From assembly GCF_036669915.1 (NCBI RefSeq), contig NC_089315.1:31258131-31322130 (forward strand): a stretch of 64,000 nucleotides of DNA, read 5' to 3'. The translations under genes and the position numbers were made by a program. The notes below the pieces were generated by a model. That model made no database searches. It saw nothing but the letters and a program-made list of their open reading frames with translations, and was not told where the DNA came from. Numbering within the stretch: position 1 is the first letter of the stretch; each line of letters begins with the position of its first letter. Positions 13,046 to 27,052 of this stretch are shown here, in pieces. Origin of the DNA: Pocillopora verrucosa. Its lineage: Eukaryota > Cnidaria > Anthozoa > Scleractinia > Pocilloporidae.

Positions 13046-13915
13046 ATGACAGCAAGTGCGAGCCCTTCGGTGACGCCTCCAAACCTGGCCTTAGTTCTAT
13101 CAGCCGTCACAATAAACGGACTACTAATTATCTTGGGTACACTGGGTAATCTACTGGTACTTTTGGTGATTTTTTTCAACATTCGACTTGCAACACCATC
13201 TAACCTACTTCTTGGAAACCTGGCCCTAATTGATTTATTAAGTCTGTTTGTCGTCTCTCCTGGTGGTATCTATAAATATATGTGCAGGAAAGGTTTTTGT
13301 CACGTCCCAGAAACGTTTGTTGTGGCAAATCGTGGACTTTCACAGTTTATCGCGCCTGCTGCAGTCTCAAGTTTATTATCGATCGCTGTAGACCGTATTT
13401 TATCCATTAAATATCCATTCAAGTACACTTCTATGATGACAAAACGACGTGCTGTCGTCATTATCTCCCTTACGTGGCTGTTAGGGGCATTTATATCAGC
13501 TGTTTTTATGGTACTAAACTTTATATATATACAGCCTGCATACTGCACTGTCATCATGTTGGTGACAATATTTTTGTACATTCATATCTTCCTGTTTGCT
13601 CTGAAAAAAGAAAGACAGATTGCCAGCTTGCAGATTTCAAACGTGCAAAGAAATACAAACTTCTTACATGAACGAAAGTCGACGAGAACAATGGCAATAA
13701 TTCTTGGTGTATTTTGTGCTGCATGGATCCCAGCTCTTATATTTTACTCAGTAGTTTTTCCAAGTGATCCACGATACTTCGACATACAGAACTGGATTAA
13801 CATAATATACTATTTAAATGCCTCTTTAAATCCATACATCTACTGCGTACGAAGCGCTAACTTTCGGAAGACAATGAGAAAGATGGTGAAGTCTTGTATG
13901 ATTCGTTACAGGTGA
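13046..13915 (+). CDS. Class A (rhodopsin-like) G protein-coupled receptor, orphan
   Basis: Single-exon ORF of 289 aa with seven hydrophobic segments and a very short N-terminus of about 15 residues. Class A landmarks: GTLGNLLVL in TM1 (N1.50 at residue 35), NLALID in TM2 (D2.50 at residue 63), VDRILSI at the end of TM3 in place of (D/E)RY, AAWIP in TM6 in place of CWxP, NPYIY in TM7, and a basic C-tail (RKTMRKMVK). Cys in the CHVP segment before TM3 and in the second extracellular loop (AYC) could form the usual disulphide. It acts at the plasma membrane through heterotrimeric G proteins; the ligand cannot be told from sequence. It is a close paralogue of the receptor at 16795 and the pseudogene at 19334 (shared CHV/CHA, NIIYVQ/NFIYIQ, ALKxExxIAS, YYLNA motifs), so the cluster arose by tandem duplication. 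Confidence 0.93.
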   Translation: MTASASPSVTPPNLALVLSAVTINGLLIILGTLGNLLVLLVIFFNIRLATPSNLLLGNLALIDLLSLFVVSPGGIYKYMCRKGFCHVPETFVVANRGLSQFIAPAAVSSLLSIAVDRILSIKYPFKYTSMMTKRRAVVIISLTWLLGAFISAVFMVLNFIYIQPAYCTVIMLVTIFLYIHIFLFALKKERQIASLQISNVQRNTNFLHERKSTRTMAIILGVFCAAWIPALIFYSVVFPSDPRYFDIQNWINIIYYLNASLNPYIYCVRSANFRKTMRKMVKSCMIRYR

Positions 13916-14552
13916 CAACTGGCCAGGACTATGCAATGACTTTACGGAGTTTTCGAAGAGCCTTGTCACGGCATGGAACATGACACGATAGCCGACAGGA
14001 GAAAGATTATATTTGTTATAAAGCTAAGAAAGTTTTAAATTCAAAATTAAACTATCTTTAAATTCAGATATATGCAAAAGTATTTTTTGAAATTTACTGT
14101 ATGATTAACATTACAGCAATGGTTTCGGAGTGAAGTACATCGCAGGAAAGGTTTCAGAGATCTCTCACCTTTTTAACGAAATCAAAGGAAATCGGTCATA
14201 AATTATACCTACTGCGCTCCTTTTCAGCTTGGTTTTCCTCTAAAATTGCCCTCATGTGCCTCTGATCACGAGCCCGATTTGAATCAACATAAAGAGTGCC
14301 AAATAATACAAGTACTTTATACACGAACCCGAGGAGCCAGTCTCTACTGGTGTATTGTTTGCTATGAGAATGACCTAGTCCAACCTTTCTGGCGACCAAA
14401 CACCTAATAATATGTCAGCGGATAAAGAAAAAGAAAGAATAGCCACGGCGAGACAAAAATTGTTACTTTAGAGAAAGTACAAGACCGAGAGAGCTTTCAG
14501 ACCGGTCTTTACATTGGAAAAATAGAGAAATTCAAACCTGAGTGTCAACAAA

Positions 14553-14602
14553 GTACCATCAGCTGAGTTGATAACGTAAATTTGCCGCCGAAAAGAGTTT
14601 CA
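14553..14602 (-). repeat. Penelope-like element terminal fragment
   Basis: About 45 bases around CAGCTGAGTTGATAACGTAAA...GAAAAGAGTTT match, with scattered changes, the terminal sequence also present at 17725-17865 in the same orientation and at 53686-53835 in the other. No coding part remains. Confidence 0.6.
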
Positions 14603-14957
14603 GAGAGTAAAGTAAAGAGTTTTACTGTAAAGATTTTCACCGTTAATTGTTTTTTCACCTCTAAGAATTTGTCAACAGGGGTTACGCGGCAGGAAGAGAT
14701 GACCCGGCCTGTCCACTTCAGTTTATTTTGTCTCTTTGTACGACCCCTGGTTGATTTGTTCAAGTGCATGGGACGAATCACTGCAGTAATAACCTGGAGG
14801 TTTGCTTTCCCAGGCTGCACTTGGCGTGGTTTACCTCGAGACTGACCCGGGTCAGTATTTTTGGTGACCAAATACGTCAAAAGAGGAGAGACAATAGTGG
14901 TGATAAAAATTATTTCAAACTCGAGTACGACGGGATAGTTGTGGTTCCAGATTTTTG

Positions 14958-14989
14958 ATCTCAAGAAGCCTGAAAAGGCTTCTTGAGAT
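14958..14989. repeat. Perfect 13-bp inverted repeat (hairpin)
   Basis: ATCTCAAGAAGCC at 14958-14970 is followed by a TGAAAA loop and its exact reverse complement at 14977-14989. It is not followed by a T-run and is far from any gene end, so a terminator role is not supported; it may be a repeat end. Confidence 0.85.
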
Positions 14990-16794
14990 TATGTTTACAC
15001 GACAAAAATTGATTGAACCTCAACCCTTTTGGTCAGGTCAATCCCGCGTCTTGACAAGGTTCATCTGGCGAGCTGCACCTAAACATTAGCGAATGATGAC
15101 GGAACATGACAACTGATCTCTGTGTTCCGATTGGTTTGTTGGGTAAAACGGACAGTCAGTGTCGTTAGGTATTGAAATATGAGCGCAATATAAGAATTAA
15201 CTTTACTTACGCCGTTTCATTTACCACAATAAGAAGTGATCCTTCAAACACTCATAAAAAATTTTCAAGCCCTACAGACGAAGACTTTGGGGTGAGCGGA
15301 AGGCAATCTTCTTGAAATATATGTATCTTTTTCATCTTCAATAGAGATGAGTGAGAGATATGTTCAAATCAATAAACTTCGTAACATGTGTGTCAATTGT
15401 CGGCGTACAGATAGCCTGGGAATCTTAATGAGACAAATATATAGGCGCAGTTCATTCAACCATGTGAAAATTTACAATATTGTTCGGGCTTGTAATGAGT
15501 GGGTGTTTCACTTAATGCATGTGGAAAAAAAACAAGTTGTTATTACATTCTTTGACTACCTCCAGGCAGAGAAACTACTTCACCACGAATTTCAGTCGAG
15601 TGAACGTTCAAAAGCGGAGCTGACAGAGGTTAACTGTTCACAGTTGCCAAAGCAAGTAAGGTAGAATCAAACACTAAAGCGCTCTCTTTATCTACAATAT
15701 TTTCTGGTTTGCGTATAGCAACACTGGTGATAGGCGATTGGGGCCTTACTATTGGAATAAACGTTTTTTACAAGAAACAGTTGTCGTTAACCCATTGGTT
15801 GATGACGTTTTTATTTGTTTAAGATGCTATACCAGCTAAGAATGTTTTAAAACAGAAAGCAATTCTCCTATCCAAACGCTGGCTGAACTCACAGCCTGAG
15901 CCGCTAAGAATTTCGTCACATCGCGTCGACTGATTATTTAAGAGAATTATTTAAAAATATATATTTCTACATATCCAGTCTCCCTCTAGCAGCTACCAGC
16001 CACGGATTTTACATGGCGTCCTCAATAGAGCAAGCCAGTTAATGATATTTTAGCTACGTTTTTCTATCCAATGATTTGTTCTATAAATGGTGAATGTACT
16101 ATGTTCTTTGAAGATTTCTAGTTATATTCTGTTATGATGAGCTGGCCACCCTCTTACTTAGATTTCTAACCTGTACACTGAAAGTTTGAGAGCCCCCTAA
16201 GTATTCCACTGTGGTCTCCATTGGAAGTCAGTTCAAAACCAAGAAGGCCATGATGACCTATGTACTGGTCATCCAATTCACAGATGGTCAAATATTTGAT
16301 AACAAGCTGCAGAAGAAATCAGTAATAAAAAAGTGACCAATATCGAGATTAACAACAAATATTTACACCTCTCTTTGAAGACGAAGTTAGGAGCAAATAG
16401 AAATTAACCATTCATCTTCTATGATAGTTTGACGACTATGCATATATGCCCGCTTCGAATAATACCTGATACTGCACCAACAAATTCGAAGGACATGTGC
16501 TCAGTTATTGGTTGTAGATTTTCCTATGATTGGTTAATTAAAAGTTTGGCTTCAATTATCATAAGTCAATGGGCGCATAAAGCGCCAGGAAATCTTGAAC
16601 AATATCTATATTTTAAATGGTATGCATGAAAAAAGATTTTTAAAACCATGAATGACCACTTAAAGTTTATGCTTTTTTTCTGATGGTGCTAATTGTTAAT
16701 ATTTCTTTATGTGTGAATTACGAGGTTCATAACGTGTTTAAAATGCCTTCCATTTTTCTCTTTTTTCAGTTCTCCACATCGAGTGTTAGGCAGA

Positions 16795-17676
16795 ATGTAT
16801 GAAAACACCACTCGACTCGCCACTTTAAATTTAAGTCGTCAAACACCGACCATCTTAACTGATGCGACAGGTGGAGCTGTTATTGCGCTTGATGGACTCA
16901 TTTCCATATTTGGGACGTTAGGAAACCTTCTCGTATTAGCAGTGATTTTTGTTGCGCTTCGTTTCTCAACAGTTTCCAACATCTTGATAGCGAACTTGGC
17001 TTGTGTTGATTTACTGACCGTTACCGTGCTGATTCCAGGTGATATTGCACGTCACTTGTGTGCTAGAATGGGACTTTGTCACGCGGACAGGACATTGGTG
17101 TTGCTGCACCGTGTACTGGCTCAGTTTATTGTTACTGCTGCCTCAACAAGTTTATTTTTTATCGCATTGGAGCGTTTCATAGCCATTGCTTTTCCATTTC
17201 GTTACAAGTCCCTGTTCACGAAGACAAAAGCTACAGTGTGTTCTTTCCTAACTTGGACCTCGGGTGCATTAATTACCGGTATTTTCCACGGTTTAAATAT
17301 CATTTACGTTCAAAACACCTACTGCATCTTGCTACTTTTGGTTACATTCATACTATACTTTTACATGTTCTTCGTTGCCTTAAAACACGAAAAGAAAATA
17401 GCTTCAACGCCGGCTAACTATAATATGCGGCCGACTCAACTCCTTTGGGAGAGCAAGTCAGCCAAGACAATGGCTATTGTGTTGGGTGTGTACGCACTTT
17501 GCTGGTTTCCCTCAGTGATATTTTACTCAGTGGTTCGACAAACTGATTGGTTGTACCCAAGACTCCAAGTCTGGATAAATACAGTGTACTATTTGAATGC
17601 TACCTTAGACCCGTTAATTTACTCTGTGCGAAGTGAGAAGTTTCGTAGATCTGTTAACAAGCTTCTCACATCGTGA
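16795..17676 (+). CDS. Class A G protein-coupled receptor, orphan
   Basis: Single coding exon, 293 aa from the ATG at 16795; an in-frame GTG at 16783 opens the frame slightly earlier but is not a likely eukaryotic start. The N-terminus has two N-glycosylation motifs (NTT, NLS) and seven hydrophobic segments follow. Motifs: GTLGNLLVL (TM1), NLACVD (TM2), FIALERFIAI (TM3 end, ERF instead of DRY), LCWFP (TM6, a near-canonical CWxP), DPLIY (TM7, Asp in place of the NPxxY Asn) and a short basic tail. The acceptor-like CAG at 16769 suggests a 5' UTR intron, and an AATAAA follows the stop within about 40 bases. It is a sister of the receptor at 13046 and the parent-like copy for the pseudogene at 19334. 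The ligand is unknown. Confidence 0.92.
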   Translation: MYENTTRLATLNLSRQTPTILTDATGGAVIALDGLISIFGTLGNLLVLAVIFVALRFSTVSNILIANLACVDLLTVTVLIPGDIARHLCARMGLCHADRTLVLLHRVLAQFIVTAASTSLFFIALERFIAIAFPFRYKSLFTKTKATVCSFLTWTSGALITGIFHGLNIIYVQNTYCILLLLVTFILYFYMFFVALKHEKKIASTPANYNMRPTQLLWESKSAKTMAIVLGVYALCWFPSVIFYSVVRQTDWLYPRLQVWINTVYYLNATLDPLIYSVRSEKFRRSVNKLLTS

Positions 17677-17724
17677 TTTAAAGATGCGAGGCTCAGTTTG
17701 CCTCATAAATAAAGGGGGTAAGTC

Positions 17725-17865
17725 TGTAAAGAAACTGTAGTGCTGCATCGGATGGGAGAGTATAACAGGATAATTTAGTTTTATCAACTGAGTTGATGAC
17801 GTAAATTGGCCACCGTAAAGAGTTTAAAATCTGACGTTTCGAGCGTTAGCCCTTGGTTGGAGCAA
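17725..17865 (-). repeat. Penelope-like element terminal sequence
   Basis: The stretch (GTAGTGCTGCATCGGATGGG, GAGTATAAC, TCAACTGAGTTGATGACGTA, GACGTTTCGAGCGTTAGCCC) is the reverse complement of the sequence at 53686-53835 with scattered mismatches. It lies directly next to the endonuclease coding remnant at 17946-18507 and in the same orientation, so both belong to one element copy. Confidence 0.75.
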
Positions 17866-17945
17866 TTGGAGGAATTGCGGGTTGTGCGTGTTTATATAGA
17901 GCTACGTTATTGGTGGAAATATGGTGACAAGAAAACAAGAATAAA

Positions 17946-18507
17946 TCAATTGAATGAAAAGCGCTCGTTGATACCGTGGGGATTAAGAGTGCCGATTTGA
18001 GTGATATATTTTTGTCTTAGAGTTTTGCGGCTTTCCGAACTACCTAGATGTATGGAAAGGCCGCAAACTGCCATATGTTGCTTAGAATGGTTAAGGAGAT
18101 TTAAGTGTCTACCGACTGATTTGGATGCGTCCTTGTCATTTCTTTCTACGTCGCGAAGGTGTTCTCGGCCACCTAGTCGTCTTCTTGTTTCATCAATGTA
18201 TAACTTTTTGCAACAAGTGCAAGTTATGCAGTAGGTGACATTGGCGAGGGTGCACGTGAAGTGATCAGTGATCTTTATCACATCTCTTGGGTCTCAACTT
18301 TTTCTCTTCGTTGTGACTGAAAGGACAAGTTTTGCATTGTGAGCTAGAGCATTTTAAAGTTCCAGGTTGGTCACTGATTTGAAATGAACTTCTGACCAAA
18401 AACTTGCTTATGTTTTTGTCACGTTTGAATGAAATTAGCGGAGTTTGCCTCACCTGTGTGGAGACAGAGTGGCATATCAGTGGTATTAGATTACAAACAG
18501 TGTCCAC
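17946..18507 (-). pseudogene. Penelope-like retroelement ORF, 3' remnant (end of reverse transcriptase and GIY-YIG endonuclease)
   Basis: On the minus strand the first part (18507-18285) reads CNLIPLICHSV...ISFKRDKNISKFLVRSSF...KTCPF, a pattern known from the segment between reverse transcriptase and endonuclease in Penelope-like elements. The second part (18281-17946) reads TYCITCTCCKKLYIDETRRRL...EHLRDVE...NHSKQHMAVCGL, the C-terminal GIY-YIG type nuclease of these elements. The two parts are in different frames, with the shift near 18285. The nuclease has YIDET where YIGET is usual and lacks a few residues before EHLRD. The reverse transcriptase core is absent. A dead, 5'-truncated copy. 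Confidence 0.82.
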
Positions 18508-19333
18508 AAAACACGTCCTTCCTCTTCACAATTTCATTTTCGTGATAAATTAGGATTTTCATTGAAAATGGCGTAACTTGAAGTTTCCTGACAAAGCATT
18601 TGGTTTTTTTAATGCGTTAATGTTTCCCGAAAATATTTGCAGGTTTAGAATTTATTTATTGTCGACCTAGTTCGGGGCAAATTTGATACTTCTTAATACT
18701 TCTTTTCGTCATTCCAACTCATGGTTCAATTCCTGTAATGATTGTGCAGTATGAACCTTAAGATATCTAAAGATAAGGCCGGCTAGTGGTGGAGAAGTGC
18801 AGGCTCAATATCCGACCCCCCCTTCTCATACGGGCACGTACCAAAACTGACCCCGATCCATATTATTGGTTCTTGGCTAACATGGAAGTACAGGAAGATT
18901 CACTTAATGCCAAATACTGTTCTACGGTCAAGATAATTGATCCATCTTTCATAAACTCAATTTTAAGAAGTTCACGGCTGCTGGTTTATTTCAAGTTACC
19001 GAAATAAATAAGTAGGCCATATTTGATGCTACACTTGGGTTCCGATTAAACAGGTAATGCTCGTGATCAGGGCTCATGCTATCAGTCCGTTTAAGTCGCC
19101 GGCAATAACAAACTATGTTATTTCGTACCAAGAATAAAAATAGCACCCAACACATTCTCATTTGCAAACGTCAAAAAAGTTCTTCTTAAATTTATTAAAA
19201 AGAGAAGATTTCCAATCATATAATAGATCGTGATTGTCCCTCTCGTGAGGCCTGGAGGACTCATCACAATCAGTTTGCTTCCCAGAATCATATCCTCACT
19301 TCACACAATGCTTTCTCTTTATAGAATTCACCC

Positions 19334-19663
19334 ATGAGTCTACGTGGGAGAATGTATCCAAACGGAACTGATGTGAGTACATCAAATCACATGTTCCGAA
19401 GACCGTCTTTGATGATTGCTATACCAGTTATCACATTGGATGGGCTCGTTTTGATTATTGGAACTCTGAGAAATCTGTTTGTATTAACGGTGATATTTGT
19501 TCACACAGTGGTTCAACAAAATGATTAGTTGTATCCAAGAATACAACCCTGGATTAACATTGAATGCTACTTAAATGCCACCTTAAATTCATTTATCTAC
19601 TGTATGCAAAGTGAAAAGTTTCACAATTCTGCTGCAAAGCTCATTAACGGTACATGTCATTAG
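19334..19663 (+). pseudogene. GPCR pseudogene with TM2 to TM6 deleted
   Basis: The start (MSLRGRMYPNGTD...LDGLVLIIGTL) matches the N-terminus and TM1 of the receptor at 16795, including a GRMY segment and an N-glycosylation site. Directly after TM1 the frame jumps to the region between TM6 and TM7 (TVVQQND, stop, LYPRIQPWIN, CYLNATLNSFIYC, SEKFHNSAAKL). About 570 bases of coding sequence are missing. There is also a TGG-to-TAG change at 19526-19528 and NSFIY in place of NPxxY. A splice acceptor-like sequence (CTTTCTCTTTATAG) precedes the start as in the intact paralogue, so the duplication included the 5' flank. Confidence 0.88.
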
Positions 19664-20169
19664 CTGCTGCATCTGATCTATGTAGAGCTGCATATTTTCC
19701 TATCATTGGGTCTAAGGACAAAGTATATGGCGGAAGAGTGATTCAAACCTCTTTTTGTATTTAAAGACTGAAGTAACCTCCATCTTGCAGAAATTTTGAT
19801 GAAAAACACCTTCAATTTTACAATCAACACATAACACAGGAAAACAGAAAATCAATGACTTGACATATAAATCTCCAACTGAGTGTAAAACAGTTTTAAC
19901 CATTTAACAGCCCTCCTGACAGTTTTCAAGATGCATTACATCTAAATTTTGTTCTCTCCTCTTTTAAAATAGCAATTTTTAGTAAGTTCTTATTGAATAA
20001 CTGCAGTACTTGAAGATAATTATTTAGTTATACAATTGTAAAACTAATGTACAAACTTTAATTACATTATAGAGGCTAGTGTTGCCCACCTTGACATGTG
20101 ATTGAATGTTCATCCAGAAGGTGAAACAAATTTTAAAATTTCTGTAGACAATATAGAAACTAAAAGGTT
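19664..20169. other. Intergenic gap before mL37 3' end
   Basis: About 500 bases of AT-rich sequence between the GPCR pseudogene and the mL37 stop codon. It probably contains the mL37 3' UTR on the minus strand; nothing else is visible. Confidence 0.5.
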
Positions 20170-23163
20170 CTAAAATGGTTCATGACTCACAGTTTCCTTG
20201 CAAAGGAAAGCTAAAACAGTTTTGAAACATTCATCATTAAAACCACAAACTTTGTTGTCCACATCCAAAGTCTCAAATAAAAGTGGTTTGTGTTTAGCAT
20301 TTGTTACCTCAAAAAGGTTCATGCTGTGTGAAACCCATGCACAATTCTTGATTCCAAAGTCTTCCTGAAATGAGAGTGTGTTCAGTTGATAGCACATCAA
20401 AGTGCACTGGATTCCATCTGTGATAACACACTTAGTAACAAGTGGCTTCTGCAAGTGTTGACCCATCTGAACACCATAATCCATTGCCAGGGCAACCAGA
20501 GAACCAAACATGCTCATGATTCCATAAGCTTGCTGCTGATCATACGTCAGTTTGCTTATGTTTGTCAGAAACATTACATGATTGTAGGGGTATTTGTAAA
20601 ATGCACTGTTCTGAAAGCCTGGTTTGTTCTGTAGATGTAAGATGGGATGGCGGAAGACATTGATGCTGTAGTTATCAAATGGACCAGGGATTGTTTCCAA
20701 GGATGTTTTTTCTACATCTGTAGGTAAAGAAAACAAAAATGAGTTAGATTAGTTTTGGCAAAGTGTAAGTGTATTTTTACAGTAAATATGAAACTCCATA
20801 CCCTGAATGCTGGAAATCATATTTGCTAAGCTTGATAAACGATAACTATCAAATAAGACCTCATAACCTCTACACATACCAAGCTTGGATTATCACTGGT
20901 GAACTGCTGCTTCCAAGGTTGTAATGTTATTAAGCAGCAAGGGTGGATTACTCTCTCTTAAGTGGTGTATGCCTTAGTATAAACTTGTGTCTATAGTAGT
21001 AGTTAAAACTTAATTTACACAGGGTAGCCTATTCAGCTCCAAGGCTGGTCTCCATAGGGACCCTGTACCTTTAAAAATCAATTTACATCAATAATTTTCA
21101 TAAACTATCACATTCAAAGAGCCTAATACAAATACAACAACAGAATTGATGAACTACATTAAGAGCCTAGAAAGTACAATGCAAAATCACTTTTAGAGCC
21201 TAAAATATAATAAAACATCAAATTCATGATAAAAAGAAATGTCTTGCTTGGGGGCAGAACATCTGAGGGTTTTCACTCTTCAAAATGTTTACAAGGAGTT
21301 TGTTAAAAATTTTTGCACCACTTAAAAGAAAGGTCCTCTTCCCAAAATTCTGTTTCATGTTTGGTAGGGATAGCCTCATACTTTGCCTTGCAGAATAATT
21401 GTGAATGATCAAAAATCTAGTAAAATATAATGAAAAATAACTAGGGACTAATGAGTGAAGACAGAGAAAAACGAGTTAAGCCTAATGTGCTCAGAGCATC
21501 TACTGGAAAGAGTTGGCCAGTGCAGCTGCTCTATTGCCTCAGATGAGTGAGAGCAATGCGTGATGATCCATGCAGATCTATTCTGTGGGTACTGCAGTTG
21601 ATCTATATCTCGCTGTAGAAGGTTACTCCAGGCAATGTCACAGTAATCATATAATGGAAGAATTAAAGTGTTGTGAACAAGTGTTGCTGCCCCTTTTGTG
21701 ACGAAACTTCTAACACAGCCAATGATACTAACTCTTGACACCACCTTCTGTATCAGGTAGACTGTCTCTCTCAACTATTGGATGATCCATACTTAAGAGG
21801 GTCTACAGCAAGTAAAGTTTGGGAATGGGGGTCCTGCAGGATTTTGCTATGAAACAGGGTAAGAGGCAGAACTGCCTTGGAATTCTGCTCTCCAACTTCT
21901 TTTCAAAGTTATCTCAGTCTATCTTTCCTATAGCGATTATAGCCACAAGGCATCATGGGCTTGATATCAGTGCTTTCCTTCACCTACGTTTAGGTCTACA
22001 GTTCACTATAATGGGCCACTCAACCTGCCTATACCATTTGGCAGAAAATGTCAGGGAAAGAATTACACCTTCAGAAGGCCATAAAAAGATTTAAGTTTTC
22101 TGAAACCATGGTTTCCATTAAGAAATGTAACAGTAGGAAACAGTGTAAAGTAACAAGAGAATACACTACACAACAGCTCCACAACTGAATAAAAATATAG
22201 TTGGGCCATTAAAATTAAGCCCAATAAAATTAATATCGTAGACATAGTATTCTCAGATCACAAACTATGTGATAGCACTTTGCAAATATCTTTTGTTCAC
22301 TGCTTGACCATTGAACAAAACCAAACCACACTTGGAGAACAGAAAACTTGTTTTTGCTGTTTGAACACACTTAATTGAGTTTGGTTGTATTGTGATTTTT
22401 CCGTTTTTCATATTGATTACCTACTTAGACAAGTATTTCAAACACAGACCTCATACTCCACTAATAAGGTGTAATAAGAAATTTCTCATCAGAACTACAG
22501 CAACTGAGTTGATTTATACTGTCAATGTTCCAATCAAAGAGTTAAGTTGTTTCACTTACTTGGCTCTAGAAGTTGGGATGGTTGTTTTGTTCGAATAACA
22601 AATGCCGGCTCTTGGTCCAACTGGTAAAAGTTATGATGTCTGGCCCAGTGGATCCTCATCTTGGGCTTCAAATCAAGAAAACAATCATCCAAATGACGAT
22701 GTCGATCAGATAACGACCATCCAAACCTAAGCAAATCTTGCAAAAACCCCATGGTCATTTCCTCTCCTCTTCGTCTAAACCTGTGGTTAGCACTAATTCC
22801 TTCTTTGCGGAAAGCATGATTTTGTAGGATGGACTCCTTAAATTTTTCTCTCAGATGTTCATATTCTTTATCATCCAGGAAATTGTCTACGTTTGAAAAG
22901 GGAGCAGGTAGTCCCTCGAACAACTTGGTTTTAGTAAGCCACTGATATTTTGAGCTGGCTTCAAACACACTTGTTGTCGAAGGATGCACGATGAAAGCTT
23001 TGGCGATCACATGTTTTGGGACTATCAATGGAACTCCAGTCTGACGAGTTTCTTTATGTTGTTGTTGTACGGCTACAGCGCAGAGTTGACGGCAAACAAA
23101 CCGCCAGGTGCAGCAAATTTGTTGATTGCTTAACACACGTTGTCGGAGAAAAGTAACGGCCAT
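20170..23163 (-). CDS. MRPL37: Mitochondrial large-subunit ribosomal protein mL37
   Basis: Two exons, 23163-22560 and 20717-20170, joined in phase 1 with GTAAGT and CTACAG splice sites, give 383 aa (human about 423). Supporting segments: YQWLTKTKLFEGLP near residues 72-85, the family's conserved WLTKTKLxEGLP motif; YKYPYNHVMFL in the middle; and TDGIQCTLMCYQLNT followed by IKNCAWV near the C-terminus, matching the mL37 pattern of TDG...QLNT...VKNLAWV. The basic, Arg-rich start (MAVTFLRQRVLSNQQ) fits a mitochondrial targeting sequence. mL37 is a metazoan-type protein of the mitoribosomal large subunit, related to mL65/MRPS30. The 1.8-kb intron holds a LINE remnant (21220-21780). It lies upstream of no other gene within 1.2 kb; AK6 follows on the same strand at 24401-26054. 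Confidence 0.92.
21220..21780 (-). mobile_element. Non-LTR retrotransposon (LINE) reverse transcriptase C-terminal remnant
   Basis: On the minus strand broken frames read TLILPLYDYCDIAWSN...IDQLQYPQNRSAWIIT...AIEQLHWPTLSSRCSEHI and then NYSARQSMRLSLPNMKQNFGKRTFLLSGAKIFNKL. This is the pattern of the region after the reverse transcriptase core in LINEs of animals (LYDYCDxxW, LQxxQNRxARII, L.W..L..R, R....L..P....G...F...GxxxxN.LP). The frames are shifted relative to each other. It lies in the mL37 intron. Confidence 0.72.
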
Positions 23164-24400
23164 GTTGGATTGCTTGTCAAGCTGAGCCAGCGATACCTAA
23201 AACTTAACGAGACCGGATCTCTGGAAAACCTTTAGTAAAACCGAAGAGACTCTTGGCCCAAGATTAAAAAGGTAACGCCAAGCCACACAAGGTTCTGTCC
23301 CTTGAATGGAAATCTTCAACACCATGAATAATGCAAACTTCTGCTTATGAGACCCTCTCCCCTCCTATACAGCCCCAAATAAATTACACCCATTTAAAGC
23401 ACCTCTATTTCTAGATTGTGTTCAAAATATTGAAATAAATTTTATTTACTTTATTTTTGTAACGTGACCTTTGCAACCATGTGCTTTTGAGAGTCCACCA
23501 TCTTACCAATAAAATTGTTGTGGTCCTGGATTCTTGTGTGTTTTCTTCTCTCGCAAAGCTACTACAATTTTGAAGCTTAATTATAACCAAAAAAAAAGAA
23601 AACACATTTCAAACTCTCCTTAGGGTCATTCCTAGGTAATTTTCACTCTGTTTACCCCCATGTCTTCCCCTTTTATCATTCTTTTTCACTTCCCATACAA
23701 GTTTACCAGCCCATCAAAAGCCTTTCACGGAGTTGCAAGAATTAATTGTCAGTCAACAGTCAGAGGTGGAGAAAGCAAGGTTACAGTCCAATTTCAAATG
23801 TTAGAAATTCACCAAAAGTATTAAATGAAGGGCACCTAAAACTCCTTTGATGAACTGATGACAAATTTCATAATCTAACTATATTTCAAAGGAAAAAAGG
23901 GACTGGAAGTAGAGAAATAATTGGTTCACACAGGAAGTAATGGCCTCCTGGATCACATTTCAAAATATCAGGTAGTGTTAACTAATAACATAGTGTTGGC
24001 TGAATTGAACATCACAACTACTCACATTCCAACACATTTCATTGCATATATTTTCTTTTATTAAGAATCTCTTCTGCTACGTTTGAAATCAAAATTGACA
24101 CAAAACACATTTCATTATGATGGCTGACCATGACATTTGGCTCCTCACAGAGTGCCAAAAGAGACCATTATATTACAGCATTGATGAGCACTTGATATTG
24201 CTTGTTATCATCCAACACAGTTGAGCCTGTCCAGTAATGCCTTGCGATGAAGTAACACCTCTTTATTGCACCCCTTTAGGCATCTTTAATGCTTAATAGT
24301 AACATAATTCAATTCAGTTTTCTTCAATGTTTTAAAACCTTAGTGTTTCCACAAATTATCAATGTAAAAAATAAGTTAAGTTGAAAACAATCTATTACTG
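23164..24400. other. Intergenic region between AK6 and mL37
   Basis: About 1.2 kb, AT-rich. It should hold the mL37 promoter at its left end and the AK6 3' UTR at its right end, both on the minus strand. I see no gene or clear repeat here. Confidence 0.5.

Positions 24401-27052
<2,652 letters not shown>

Larger units (their letters stand above)
13916..16794. other. Intergenic region between GPCR genes
   Basis: AT-rich sequence with no supportable coding gene. It includes a Penelope-like terminal fragment at 14553-14602, a 13-bp perfect hairpin at 14958-14989 and a good splice acceptor (CTCTTTTTTCAG) ending at 16769, just upstream of the second GPCR start, which suggests that receptor has an upstream non-coding exon in this interval. 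A 105-codon ORF at 15347-15664 has no recognisable features. Confidence 0.55.
17677..19333. other. Intergenic region carrying a Penelope-like element remnant
   Basis: Apart from the Penelope-like remnant (17725-18520, described separately) the rest of this interval shows no gene. It separates the second GPCR from its pseudogene copy. Confidence 0.6.

Noticed and set aside
12700-13182. 160-codon minus-strand ORF
   Set aside because: Overlaps the start of the GPCR on the other strand; no domain, and composition fits an antisense shadow.
15347-15664. 105-codon ORF between the GPCRs
   Set aside because: No recognisable motif, no splice context and no repeat in the window; length is within chance for this AT content.
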